Source: Bacillota bacterium (GTDB lineage Bacteria > Bacillota > Clostridia > Lachnospirales > Lachnospiraceae). Taken from it: 64,000 nucleotides of DNA. Of the stretch, positions 26,797 to 36,163 are shown piece after piece; position 1 is the first letter of the stretch, and each line of letters opens with the position of its first letter. The stretch is taken from the NCBI GenBank assembly GCA_030526045.1, contig JAUNDN010000002.1, positions 1-64,000 on the forward strand, given 5' to 3'. Below the pieces are notes generated by a model. The model was not told the origin of the DNA and ran no database searches. It saw only the letters and a list, made by a program, of their open reading frames with translations. The translations under genes and the position numbers were made by a program.

Positions 26797-27984
26797 CTAA
26801 TACAAGCTTTTCTGACTATACTCCTGCGCCGTCCATGCCTCCCGGATAATCCGGTATTCTCCGTTTTCCTCAACGTATACCGCAGGGAAGTAACGGATAA
26901 ACAAGGGTGTCAGACAGATGGTATAGCCTCCCACCTTCTGAAAGGAAATTCTGTCTCCCTCCTGAAGCTTCTTTTGATCCTCGATCACAAAAAGCCGGTC
27001 GTTTTCCATACAGGTAAATCCACAGACAACCTGCTTTGGAATCACCTGCCTTGCTTCCATCTCCTCCTCCGTTCCCCGATAAAGCAGCTTATGGAAATAG
27101 GAGCTTTTCCCATGAAGCGGATCCACATCGATCCTGCTTCCGTCTGTGACCACCAGATGGTTTGCATAGGTCTGTTTGGTGTCCACTACTGTTGTCAGAT
27201 ACTCAATGGGCGGTGTGATCAGAGATGTTCCCGGTTCCATCACAAGCATGGTCCCCTCCGGTGTAAATTCTTCCGACAGTACTTCCCGGATCGCCTTCAC
27301 ATAATCCGGAAACTTAGGTCTGTTCTCCATCCCCCCGAAATATCCGCCTCCCAGATCAATATAGGTAAGCTTTAAATCGTATTCTCTCTTTAATCTGCAT
27401 GCCATCCCGGCAAGCTGTCTGTATATAGCAACACTCCTTGTCTTAGAGCCCACGTGAAGATGAAGGCCGGATAACGGAATACCCATCTTATCCAGCTCAT
27501 CCATTGCCCACTTCAGCTCCCCGGTTTCATAGGAAAAACCAAACCGGCTTCCCTCCTCCCCGGCAGAGGTTTCTCCCGGGCAGAGTGCCTCCAGATCAAA
27601 ATTCACCCGAAGACCTACTGTTACATCCCTTCTGCCACTCTCCCTAAGCCAAGCCAGCTCACGCTTTGCATCCAGATTGATGATGGCCCCATGCTCCAGC
27701 GCATGAAGAAAGGTTCTCTTCCCCTTCACAGGACCGTTATAAATGATATTTTCATACCCGTGCTTCAGCGCAAGGTCATATTCATCCTCAGAAACCACCT
27801 CCGCATAGAAGCCCGCCTTCTTCATTTCCTCCACCACATAGGGAAGGGAATTGGTTTTAAAGGAATAGCCCACACAGTAATGGTTCCACTCCCTCTCAAG
27901 GGAGGTCTTCAGCAGCCCGATTCCTTCCTCCAAACGATCTTTATGAATCACATAGCAGGGGGTTTGAAGCTCTCTCTCAGTCAT
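26797..27984 (-). CDS. Fold-type III PLP enzyme (LysA/ODC-like decarboxylase family), module copy 1
   Basis: A 395-residue protein of the alanine-racemase-fold decarboxylase family. The PLP lysine is probably Lys43 in SFKTNSLP. HLHVGSK lies near 175-181, the phosphate-loop glycines LGGGY near 211-215 and the late cysteine Cys325 in FTCMEND. The usual EPGR phosphate motif reads EPGTS near 250, so the arginine is missing; the paralogue reads EPGIS. It would act on an amino acid (decarboxylation or another PLP reaction), substrate unknown. The start at ATG 27984 has AAGGAG 5 bases upstream and overlaps the PglC-like stop by 8 bases. It is linked to the following ATP-grasp gene, as in 54142-56328. 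Confidence 0.82.
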   Translation of the reverse strand: MTERELQTPCYVIHKDRLEEGIGLLKTSLEREWNHYCVGYSFKTNSLPYVVEEMKKAGFYAEVVSEDEYDLALKHGYENIIYNGPVKGKRTFLHALEHGAIINLDAKRELAWLRESGRRDVTVGLRVNFDLEALCPGETSAGEEGSRFGFSYETGELKWAMDELDKMGIPLSGLHLHVGSKTRSVAIYRQLAGMACRLKREYDLKLTYIDLGGGYFGGMENRPKFPDYVKAIREVLSEEFTPEGTMLVMEPGTSLITPPIEYLTTVVDTKQTYANHLVVTDGSRIDVDPLHGKSSYFHKLLYRGTEEEMEARQVIPKQVVCGFTCMENDRLFVIEDQKKLQEGDRISFQKVGGYTICLTPLFIRYFPAVYVEENGEYRIIREAWTAQEYSQKSLY

Positions 27985-28600
27985 CCTCTCTCCTTTTCCT
28001 CTCATCCCAGAGATACCCTTCCACGCTGTCTGTTTCCACCGCCACATCCTCCTTCTTGAAAACTACCATAACGGTCTTCAAAAAAATCTTTAGATCCAGC
28101 AGAAGTGACAGGTTTTCCACATACTCCACATCTTTGGCAAGACGGTCATCCCAGGCAATAAAATTTCTGCCGCTCACCTGGGCAAGTCCGGTGAGACCCG
28201 GTCTCACACTGTGGCGCAGCTGTTCCCGCTTCGTATAGTAGGGGAGATATCCCACAAGCAAAGGCCTTGGGCCGATCAGGCTCATATCACCTTTCAAAAT
28301 ATTAAAAAGCTCCGGCAGTTCATCCAGGCTGGTCCCACGAAGCTTTTCTCCAAAGGCAGTCAGACGCACCTCATCCGGTAAAAGCTCTCCCTTTTCATCC
28401 CGCTTCTCCGTCATGGAACGAAACTTATAGAGCTTAAAGATTTTTTCATCCTTTCCCGGACGCTCCTGGGTAAAGATTGCCGGCTTTCCAAGCTTCACTC
28501 GCACAAGAATCCATAAAATAAGCAAAACGGGAGAAAGCACGATGATTCCCGCTGCCGAAACCACAATATCGATCAAACGTTTTAGCCATTTCTGGTACAT
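27977..28600 (-). CDS. PglC-like monotopic phosphoglycosyl transferase
   Basis: A 207-residue small phosphoglycosyl transferase. It has one re-entrant N-terminal hydrophobic helix (about residues 8-30), KLYKFRSM near 62-69, GTSLDELPELFNILKGD near 92-108, IGPRPLL and the C-terminal SVRPGLTGLAQVSGR. PglC-type enzymes transfer a bacillosamine-type sugar-1-phosphate from UDP to undecaprenyl phosphate at the cytoplasmic face. The start at ATG 28600 (MYQKWLKRLID) fits the family length; upstream in-frame starts would run into the aminotransferase gene. It stands in the order PglF, PglE, PglC, PLP enzyme, ATP-grasp, PglA. No PglD acetyltransferase lies beside it. Confidence 0.88.
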   Translation of the reverse strand: MYQKWLKRLIDIVVSAAGIIVLSPVLLILWILVRVKLGKPAIFTQERPGKDEKIFKLYKFRSMTEKRDEKGELLPDEVRLTAFGEKLRGTSLDELPELFNILKGDMSLIGPRPLLVGYLPYYTKREQLRHSVRPGLTGLAQVSGRNFIAWDDRLAKDVEYVENLSLLLDLKIFLKTVMVVFKKEDVAVETDSVEGYLWDERKRREDD

Positions 28601-28625
28601 ACTTTTCCCGTTTCTCCCTATTTTC

Positions 28626-29756
28626 TTATTTTCCAAAGCAGCTACGGACAATCTGGATAATTTCTTCCATATCCGCTTTTGTATTCTTAATGTCACTGGG
28701 AAGGCACAGGCCCCGGGTAAAGATATCCCCGGCAACATCCCTTCCCTCATGAGCAGTGATAAAGTCACATTCCGCAAACACCGGCTGCAGATGCATAGGC
28801 TTCCAGATAGGCCTTGACTCAATGTTTGCCTCCGCCAGCGCGTCCATCACCTGATCCGGGCTCACGTTACTGTCTTTACTGATGGTCATACAGGAAAGCC
28901 AGCAGTTGGCATCTCCATCCGGATTAAGGGGATTCATGACGATCTCACCAACATCCGCAAAAGCCTCCTTGTACTGCTGATAAATTGCCTTCTTTAACGC
29001 TTTATGCTCCTCCAAATGAAGAAGCTGTCCCCTGCCGATTCCGGCTGTGATGTTGCTCATCCGGTAATTATAGCCGATCTGGGAATGCTGATAATACCTT
29101 GCCGCATCCCTCGCCTGGGTTGCCAGGAAGGTTGCCTTCTTTGTAATCTCCTCATCCTCTGACACCAGCATACCGCCTCCGGAGGTGGTAATGATCTTAT
29201 TTCCGTTAAAGGAATAAATTCCGATTTTCCCAAAGGTTCCCGTATGCTTTCCCTTATAGGTACTGCTTAGGGATTCCGCCGCGTCCTCGATCAGGGGAAC
29301 CTGATGCTCCCTGCAGATTTCCATGATCTCATCCAGCTTTGCAGGAGTACCGTACAAATGGACCACGATCACCGCTTTAGGGTTCGGATATTTCTCAAAG
29401 GCTCTTCGCAGTGCCTCGGGATCCATGTTCCAGGTATCCGTCTCGGAATCAATAAATACCGGAGTGGCCTTCTCATAGACGATGGGATTGCAGGTAGCAC
29501 TGAAGGTCAGGCTGGGGGCAAACACAATATCCCCCTCACTGATTCCCAGAATGCGAAGCGCCAGATGAATGGCTGCCGTGCCGGCACTGAGTGCTGCCGC
29601 ATGACCGGCTCCCGTATACGCTGCAAGCTCCTTTTCAAAATTATTGACATTCGGTCCAAGAGGTGCCACCCAGTTGGTGTCAAATGCCTCCTTGATAAAA
29701 TTCTGCTCCTCCCCATGCATGGTGGGGGAAGAAAGATAAATTCTTTTCTCTGCCAT
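28626..29756 (-). CDS. DegT/DnrJ/EryC1 aminotransferase, PglE-like
   Basis: A 376-residue fold-type I PLP aminotransferase. The PLP lysine is probably Lys187 in SFNGNKIITT, and EDAAESLSSTYKG lies near 157-169. The opening IYLSSPTMHGEE resembles PglE-type enzymes that aminate UDP-2-acetamido-4-keto-2,4,6-trideoxyglucose. The 4,6-dehydratase gene directly upstream makes that substrate. The product would be a UDP-4-amino sugar that normally goes to PglD for acetylation; here the PLP/ATP-grasp pair follows instead. The start at ATG 29756 has GGGAG 5 bases upstream; a TTG at 29780 overlapping the previous stop is less likely. Confidence 0.87.
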   Translation of the reverse strand: MAEKRIYLSSPTMHGEEQNFIKEAFDTNWVAPLGPNVNNFEKELAAYTGAGHAAALSAGTAAIHLALRILGISEGDIVFAPSLTFSATCNPIVYEKATPVFIDSETDTWNMDPEALRRAFEKYPNPKAVIVVHLYGTPAKLDEIMEICREHQVPLIEDAAESLSSTYKGKHTGTFGKIGIYSFNGNKIITTSGGGMLVSEDEEITKKATFLATQARDAARYYQHSQIGYNYRMSNITAGIGRGQLLHLEEHKALKKAIYQQYKEAFADVGEIVMNPLNPDGDANCWLSCMTISKDSNVSPDQVMDALAEANIESRPIWKPMHLQPVFAECDFITAHEGRDVAGDIFTRGLCLPSDIKNTKADMEEIIQIVRSCFGK

Positions 29757-29776
29757 AGTTACTCCCTTCCGAAGCG

Positions 29777-31684
29777 TCAATTTTTTTCACTTGAGGCAGC
29801 TTCTTCTTCATAATGATAGGTGGGAACAATTTCCTTTACTAACGGTCTGATATCACAGCTTTCATTCTTGGAGGCTTCCTTCAGTTCCTTCAGCTGGGCA
29901 AAAAATCTCATCTCATCTATCTCGATCGGCTTTCCGATATGAATCAGTTTATTTGCAGTCTCCTTCATGCCCTCCTCTGCCATGAGAAGCTCCTCATACA
30001 GCTTTTCTCCCGGGCGCAGTCCCGTAAACTCAATCTTGATATCCTCATCCACCCGATAACCGGATAAGCGGATCAGATTTTTGGCTAGATCCAGGATCTT
30101 CACCGGCTTTCCCATATCCAGGACGAAGATTTCGCCTCCCTTGCAGTAGGCACCGGCCTGCAGCACCAGAGATACTGCCTCCGGAATGGTCATGAAATAA
30201 CGGATAATATCGGGGTGCGTTACGGTAACCGGTCCTCCTGCCATGATCTGTTTCTTAAACAGGGGAATCACACTTCCGTTGCTTCCAAGAACATTGCCGA
30301 AACGTACCGCTACGAATTCCGTATCATAATGCTTGTTGAAGGTCTGAATGATCATCTCACAGATCCGCTTGCTTGCGCCCATGATGTTGGTGGGATTCAC
30401 GGCTTTATCGGTGGAGATCATCACAAAGCGTTTGGTGCCGTTCATGGCTGCTGCATAAGCGGTCTTCCAGGTACCGAACACGTTGTTCTTGATGGCTTCA
30501 TTGGGACTGGTCTCCATCAGCGGCACATGCTTATGCGCTGCTGCATGGTATACAATCTCCGGCTGATAATGCTCAAAGATCCAGTTCATACGGTTGGTGT
30601 TCCGCACGGAAGCAATCAGCACCACCAGCTTAAGCTCAGGGTATCTTGTCTGAAGCTCCTGTTGTACATCATACACACTGTTTTCGTAAATATCCAAAAT
30701 CAATAGCATGGACGGCTGATGAGATGCGATCTGGCGGCAAAGCTCACTGCCGATAGAGCCGCCTCCTCCTGTTACCAGCACCCGTTTGCCCTTGACATAT
30801 CCCAAGATGGAATCCATATCTACTTCTATGGGGTCCCTGCCAAGCAGATCCTCCACCTCCACATCGCGGAGCTTGCTGACACTGACCTCACCGTTTACCA
30901 GCTGATACATCCCCGGAAGGGAACGCAGCTTGCAATTGGTTTCCTTACAGATGTCCAGAATTTCCGAAAGCTCTGCCCTGCTGATAGACGGCATGGCCAC
31001 GATGATTTCATCAATCCCGAAGATATCCGCACATTCAATGATCCGGTCTCTGCCGCCCACCACCTTGATTCCCTGGATAAACCTTCCCCATTTCCCGGAA
31101 TCATCATCGATGATACAACGGATGACCATGGTGGAAAAATTGCTGTTTACAATTTCCTTGATGATGATATTTGCAGCTTCCCCTGCCCCGATCACCATGA
31201 CAGAAATACTGTTCTTCTTATTCTGCTTCTTGTGCTTTAAGCTTCTGAAGAAGCGATAGGAAAACCGACTGGCAAAAATACAGCTGATCAGCAGGAACAT
31301 GTAGAGGAAGTAATAGCTTCCCGGTACAGCCTGCTGCCCCGGCGTCCTAAAAAACTGGATTCCCACTGCCTGCAGGATGGAGGACAAGACACTGGCCATT
31401 ACCAGATTCTGCAGTTCCGTCTCTCCTGCAAACGCCCACAGACTGTTATACATGCGGAACAGATATAAAATGATCAGTGTAATGATGATATTCAGTGGCA
31501 GGAACCGATTGATGGGATCCACAAAGTGATCCGGTATCTCTGACATTTCAAAGCCATAGCGCATGATAAGAGCCAGGTAGCTTGCCAGAATCACGCTGAT
31601 AATGTCATAGACGATCAGACAGGTTCTCCGATAAAATAATTTTACGTTAAAAGGCTTTCGCTGTTTCTTTGTTTCTTCGTTCAT
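29777..31684 (-). CDS. Membrane UDP-GlcNAc 4,6-dehydratase (PglF/WbpM/CapD-like)
   Basis: A 635-residue protein. About four N-terminal membrane helices (residues 15-135) are followed by a Rossmann-like region (about 155-275) and the catalytic SDR domain, with VTGGGGSIGSELCRQ near 301-315. ISTDKAVNP and MGASKR lie near 410-427 in place of the usual Tyr-x3-Lys, as expected for WbpM/PglF. It converts UDP-GlcNAc to the 4-keto-6-deoxy sugar. It heads a PglF-PglE-PglC run. AAGGA precedes ATG 31684 by 5 bases. It retains C5 configuration in known members, so it would not itself supply the L-altro intermediate for pseudaminic acid. Confidence 0.88.
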   Translation of the reverse strand: MNEETKKQRKPFNVKLFYRRTCLIVYDIISVILASYLALIMRYGFEMSEIPDHFVDPINRFLPLNIIITLIILYLFRMYNSLWAFAGETELQNLVMASVLSSILQAVGIQFFRTPGQQAVPGSYYFLYMFLLISCIFASRFSYRFFRSLKHKKQNKKNSISVMVIGAGEAANIIIKEIVNSNFSTMVIRCIIDDDSGKWGRFIQGIKVVGGRDRIIECADIFGIDEIIVAMPSISRAELSEILDICKETNCKLRSLPGMYQLVNGEVSVSKLRDVEVEDLLGRDPIEVDMDSILGYVKGKRVLVTGGGGSIGSELCRQIASHQPSMLLILDIYENSVYDVQQELQTRYPELKLVVLIASVRNTNRMNWIFEHYQPEIVYHAAAHKHVPLMETSPNEAIKNNVFGTWKTAYAAAMNGTKRFVMISTDKAVNPTNIMGASKRICEMIIQTFNKHYDTEFVAVRFGNVLGSNGSVIPLFKKQIMAGGPVTVTHPDIIRYFMTIPEAVSLVLQAGAYCKGGEIFVLDMGKPVKILDLAKNLIRLSGYRVDEDIKIEFTGLRPGEKLYEELLMAEEGMKETANKLIHIGKPIEIDEMRFFAQLKELKEASKNESCDIRPLVKEIVPTYHYEEEAASSEKN

Positions 31685-31715
31685 ACTATTCCTTCATTGC
31701 TTTTGGGCAATTATT

Positions 31716-34250
31716 TCAACCTTTCTCTTCCTTAAACACCAATGGTGTAAGAACAAGCATTAACAAAAGACCGCAGGGGTGGCTTAGGTGGAAGACCCAC
31801 TCTACCATGCCGGCTGCTCCCACAGAGGCAATCACTACTGCAGGCAGTGCCGCATAGGTAATGATGTCCTTTTTCTTTCCAAAGTAAATCCATGCCTTTA
31901 CAAAGCTCAAGATCCCCACCAGCACAAACAACAGTGCCACAGGGATACCGTGATCATAGGCTACCTGCAGATAAATATTGTGTGCATGGGTTGCAATGGA
32001 ACCATCCTTCAGCAATGCGCCCATCTCCTCATGCCCCGTCATGTTCAGCTGTTCTATATAAGAACGGAAAATATCAATTCGTCCGTTGGTATAGTCGTCC
32101 TCATCTTCTTCCGGCATTTCCAGCTCTTCCGGTGTATAATCAGCGGAAGCTACGAATTCCTGCGTCGCAAGTACACCCGGAATCTCTACTTCCTCCTGCA
32201 ATGTGACTGCACCGGTTTCTTCCTCTTCCGATATACCATGCGTCCTCTTGTATTCAGCAATCTCACCGTAGAAATCAAAGGTTCCTTCGGGTATGCCCAG
32301 AACCCGGTCAGCAAAAAGGTCAATGAATCGTCCTACCCGCATGAACTCCACGGAATTCAGCTTCCGTCCGCGCAGCGTAGGATCCCTGAAGTCCTCAAAT
32401 TCATACATGTAGGGGTCACTGACAAGCGCCGGGATTGTTCTTTGTACCGTAAAGGTAACAGGCAGGCATATCACTACTGCCAGTGTCATAAGACCAATGG
32501 ATCTTCCCATGTTCCTTATCTTTTCTCTGCCTTTTCCTGCTGCCATGATCACAATGGCAAAAATCAGCGTTATGCCCACTGCCAAAAAGCCCGTTCTTGC
32601 CATGGTAAAAAGCATATAGGAGGAAACCACACCAAACAATGTCAGTTCCTTCCAGAAATCCCTAAGCTTCCTGCTTTTTCGAAGCTTACTTAAAAGCATC
32701 ACCATTGCCGCACACTCCACGATCGTGAGGTAGGTTGCCGTAATGGTTACCGTATGGAAAATATGGGGATATCTGGCCGTACGGTAGGTGGTATAGGGTC
32801 TGTGAAGCAGTGCCCAGCCTGTTGCCAGCAGGAACTGCAGGATCACACCCCTGCAGATATTGGTGAGCAGACGCTCCCTGTGCTCCCACATCCCGTAATT
32901 TATATAAAACAGCGTAAAGCTGACAGCCATTACCACTGTCCACCATCTGCCGTTTCTGAAAAGAATGATTGTAGCGAAGAACAGTAAAAGCAAACCCGCA
33001 TATGCAAAATCAGGTTTTGCCAGCTTCTTTTTCACCAGTCCGATGAGGGTGCGGATGACGATCATCCCCAACAGGATAGCGATCATCACTGTGTGGCGGA
33101 TCACCTGCAGATGCCAGTCGATCTCCGTTTCCTTAATCGTCTTTTCTGCAAGCTGTAAAACTGCATTTTGATAATAAAAATATCCGCCGATTCCCGCCAC
33201 GATCAGGTAAACCAGATTATACAAATTGAAGATTTCCTTCATGCTGAACATAGCGATCACAGCCAGGGCAAACCAGAGCATTTCCTTGCGCTCTGCCATG
33301 GCGTGATGAATGTCATAGAGCCCTGCCATATACTCGCAGCAACCACTGATGGCACCTGCGAAGCACACGGACTGAAGCAGATCCTGAAAATGTGTTTTGA
33401 TATATTCCACGGTAAGGACAGCCTCCTGCCCGTCCCGATGATGATTGATCCCATAAAAAAAGATAGCGGAAAGAAGAAGTACACTGATAAAGAAAAAGGT
33501 ATTATCCAGCACATAATTTCCGCAGGCTCCCATCAATACTGCGCCAAGGCTAAATACCATGAACACGGCCACAATCGGATTAGCAACGAACCGGAATGCA
33601 CGCTCTGCCGTGATCAGCTTGTCACTGCCCTTTTTCTTATAATAGTACCCGGTTCCCCATGCAAGAATTGCTGCGACAGCCACAATCAAAATGCCATAAA
33701 GGAGCACCTTACCCTTTCGAAGTGGCATTCCGTAATTGTAATCTGCCACCAGGTTCATTCCTTCTACCGGATCATTGTCATAATACAGGGAGCCGGCATA
33801 GGGCATATCCGCCATGGAAATGCTCTCACAGCCGAGGAACACCTCTGAATCATTTCCCTGCACGATACAGTGGTACATTTTGCCCACTTCCATATCCACA
33901 TCAATGAGAACCTCCACATACCCCGGAAGCTTCGACTGGTCAATCTTGATCTCTTCCTCCGCAATCATGACCTGACCTTCGTTCAGAAGGCGTACATAAA
34001 AGCTTTCTCCCACTGTATCCTCTCCTACATACAGGCGGATCGTGTCCATATGATTGTATTGTGCCACAAAGCTCTGCAGGATGGTCACATCATCATTCAC
34101 CACACCGGTCATGGTTCCCGTAGCAGAAGGAATAGAAGTCGTCACTGTCTCGTTCCAAATTCGGAAGGGCCACAGGGACAGCAACAGGCTCACTGCCGCT
34201 ATCAGGATTATCATCTGGATTGCTTTGCTTTTATATAGAATCTTTTTCAT
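31716..34250 (-). CDS. Wzy_C / O-antigen ligase-like membrane protein
   Basis: An 844-residue protein. One N-terminal helix (about 9-28) is followed by an extracytoplasmic domain of about 150 residues rich in beta-strand-like sequence, then about twelve membrane helices. A large external loop late in the protein ends with THAHNIYLQVAYDHG near 763-777. This histidine-containing motif, close to the last helices, is the hallmark of Wzy_C proteins: O-antigen ligase WaaL, polymerases, and the PglL-type O-oligosaccharyltransferases. It probably acts outside the membrane on the finished lipid-linked glycan. Ligase, polymerase and protein-glycosylating roles cannot be told apart here. AAGGA precedes ATG 34250. 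Confidence 0.78.
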   Translation of the reverse strand: MKKILYKSKAIQMIILIAAVSLLLSLWPFRIWNETVTTSIPSATGTMTGVVNDDVTILQSFVAQYNHMDTIRLYVGEDTVGESFYVRLLNEGQVMIAEEEIKIDQSKLPGYVEVLIDVDMEVGKMYHCIVQGNDSEVFLGCESISMADMPYAGSLYYDNDPVEGMNLVADYNYGMPLRKGKVLLYGILIVAVAAILAWGTGYYYKKKGSDKLITAERAFRFVANPIVAVFMVFSLGAVLMGACGNYVLDNTFFFISVLLLSAIFFYGINHHRDGQEAVLTVEYIKTHFQDLLQSVCFAGAISGCCEYMAGLYDIHHAMAERKEMLWFALAVIAMFSMKEIFNLYNLVYLIVAGIGGYFYYQNAVLQLAEKTIKETEIDWHLQVIRHTVMIAILLGMIVIRTLIGLVKKKLAKPDFAYAGLLLLFFATIILFRNGRWWTVVMAVSFTLFYINYGMWEHRERLLTNICRGVILQFLLATGWALLHRPYTTYRTARYPHIFHTVTITATYLTIVECAAMVMLLSKLRKSRKLRDFWKELTLFGVVSSYMLFTMARTGFLAVGITLIFAIVIMAAGKGREKIRNMGRSIGLMTLAVVICLPVTFTVQRTIPALVSDPYMYEFEDFRDPTLRGRKLNSVEFMRVGRFIDLFADRVLGIPEGTFDFYGEIAEYKRTHGISEEEETGAVTLQEEVEIPGVLATQEFVASADYTPEELEMPEEDEDDYTNGRIDIFRSYIEQLNMTGHEEMGALLKDGSIATHAHNIYLQVAYDHGIPVALLFVLVGILSFVKAWIYFGKKKDIITYAALPAVVIASVGAAGMVEWVFHLSHPCGLLLMLVLTPLVFKEEKG

Positions 34251-34286
34251 GTTTCTTTTCCTTTTCTCAAACCATGGGTAAGTATA

Positions 34287-36134
34287 TCACAGATGCCTGT
34301 AATTATCAAATTCCGCAAGGATCACCGGTAGCACTGCCCACAGATAGACCACATATCTTGTAAGGTAAGTGGGACCCAGCAATACGGTCAGCCAGCAGAG
34401 CATTACCGGCATCAGTGCCATCACCTTTTCCCATCTGCCCCGGTAACCCCAAAAGCCCAGAATAAAGGCGCTCACCCAGAACAGAAATCCCGGTGAAAAC
34501 AACATGGATACCACCGGAATCCTCTGCTGAAAAATCTCCAGAGACATTCTCCGGTAAAGCTCTGAAAGCCAGGGAATCTTACTTTGCCTGGTGCCCGGCT
34601 GTTCCACCTCATATCCAAAGTAGGAGCTGTCCTCATAGGTATAGGTAAATACTGTATTTCCCCGATAGACATCAATCACGGTGTCCGGATACCAGAATCC
34701 ATAGGAGGTCATAAACCAGGCATTCAGGTAGGTAAAAGGATTTTCCGTCCCCCATTTGAGCCACAGTTTGAAGAAGCTTCCTCTGTCCGCTTCATAGGCC
34801 TGATTATGAAAATGCACTTTTACGCCATCAGAAACCTTCGGCGTATAGTGCTCCAGTGCTTCCTGCGGCAGATACCGGTAGAGAATCTCCTTTTCTTCCG
34901 GTGGCAGCTGCTCCTTCCTATTTTGGTAAACCCGTGCCATCTGACTGATGGGTACCGTGAGCATCTCCTGCTTTTCGGAAGCATCTGCATGCAAAACGCC
35001 GGTCAGTCCTGCGCTTACCACCAGATAAGCCACCAAAATTCCCCCAAAATAAAGAACCGCCTTTTTCCGATCCTTTTTCAGATAGATAACTGTGAGCACC
35101 GAAAAGACTGCAAATGCATAAAACCCATTGTGTCTTAGCAGCATCATCCCAAGGGAAGCTGCCAAGAGAAGCAGAAGCTTTCCTCTCTGCTTCCAAAATT
35201 CCTCCGGTGCCTTGAAAAGCTCCGTAAGTAATATGGTCATGATGAGCAGCATGCCTGCAAAAAGACCATCCTTGGCAGAACAGAGGGAAAACATTACCAG
35301 AACCGGGCAAAGTCCGAAATACAGCGTTGTCAGAATCCGACATCCCTTCGTTACACCCCATTCCTCCAGTTTACGGATGCACCAGCCAAAAATTCCGGCC
35401 ATCACCAGCATCTGAAAAACCGTATAACAGGCAATTCCTGCATTATAGGAGCCGGTCAGCTTATGAACGAGCTGAATGATTCCTCCAAGCATCAACACAT
35501 GCACTAAGGGATGATGAGTGGAAAAGCTTCTTGTGACCACCTGCATCAGCTCATCCTGGGCATCATAGACAAAAAAGCCCGGATAAACCGCCAGAAACAC
35601 CGGAAGATACATGACAAAAATCAAGACAGAAGGCAACAGCCAGCCGGAGAACCGATTCCATCGCTTTTCCCCCTGATCTGCGACTTCCCTTTCTTTCTGA
35701 CAGCTTATTGCCCGCTCTTTATGCTTCCCGCCAACCAGATCCCAGAAATACCGGACAGACAATGTCATTACCACTGCCCCTGCAAGGATGGCTAGCCACA
35801 TCAAAGGATCGGTAAAAGGAACGCTCCCTCTGGTATCAAGCTGCACGCCGGCGATCATACAGAAAGAAAAGGCTGTCCCAAAAAGCCCGGGAAGAATCCA
35901 TCTTCTTCTTTTTCCCACAAAAGAGGCTTTCAGTACTTTTTCCATCAGCATGTACAGTGCCAGAAACGCCAGAACCGAAAAAATACTGTTGGTAAAGGCA
36001 AGCGCATCCTCTCCCGGCTTCAGCATCCGGGACAATGCGTACACACCGGCAAAGGAAAGAAGTGCCGCAAGCAGCCTTCTTTTCCATTCCCCATGCTCCT
36101 CATATGCAATTATTGCCTTTTCCTTCATCTCCAT
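34287..36134 (-). CDS. Polytopic membrane protein of the DUF6020 type, GT-C-like
   Basis: A 615-residue protein with about 13 hydrophobic segments. A central motif runs YPGFFVYDAQDE, then THHPLVHVLMLGG, and there is a long external loop near residues 385-500. This fits the DUF6020 family, which resembles GT-C glycosyltransferases using polyprenyl-phosphate sugars. The acidic YDAQDE stretch in an early external loop would be the candidate catalytic site. It directly follows the gene for a DPM1/ArnC-like enzyme, which would make such a lipid-linked donor. No experimental function is known to me. Confidence 0.65.
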   Translation of the reverse strand: MEMKEKAIIAYEEHGEWKRRLLAALLSFAGVYALSRMLKPGEDALAFTNSIFSVLAFLALYMLMEKVLKASFVGKRRRWILPGLFGTAFSFCMIAGVQLDTRGSVPFTDPLMWLAILAGAVVMTLSVRYFWDLVGGKHKERAISCQKEREVADQGEKRWNRFSGWLLPSVLIFVMYLPVFLAVYPGFFVYDAQDELMQVVTRSFSTHHPLVHVLMLGGIIQLVHKLTGSYNAGIACYTVFQMLVMAGIFGWCIRKLEEWGVTKGCRILTTLYFGLCPVLVMFSLCSAKDGLFAGMLLIMTILLTELFKAPEEFWKQRGKLLLLLAASLGMMLLRHNGFYAFAVFSVLTVIYLKKDRKKAVLYFGGILVAYLVVSAGLTGVLHADASEKQEMLTVPISQMARVYQNRKEQLPPEEKEILYRYLPQEALEHYTPKVSDGVKVHFHNQAYEADRGSFFKLWLKWGTENPFTYLNAWFMTSYGFWYPDTVIDVYRGNTVFTYTYEDSSYFGYEVEQPGTRQSKIPWLSELYRRMSLEIFQQRIPVVSMLFSPGFLFWVSAFILGFWGYRGRWEKVMALMPVMLCWLTVLLGPTYLTRYVVYLWAVLPVILAEFDNYRHL

Positions 36135-36163
36135 GCCGTTTTATTCCAATATTTCCTTCTTGC

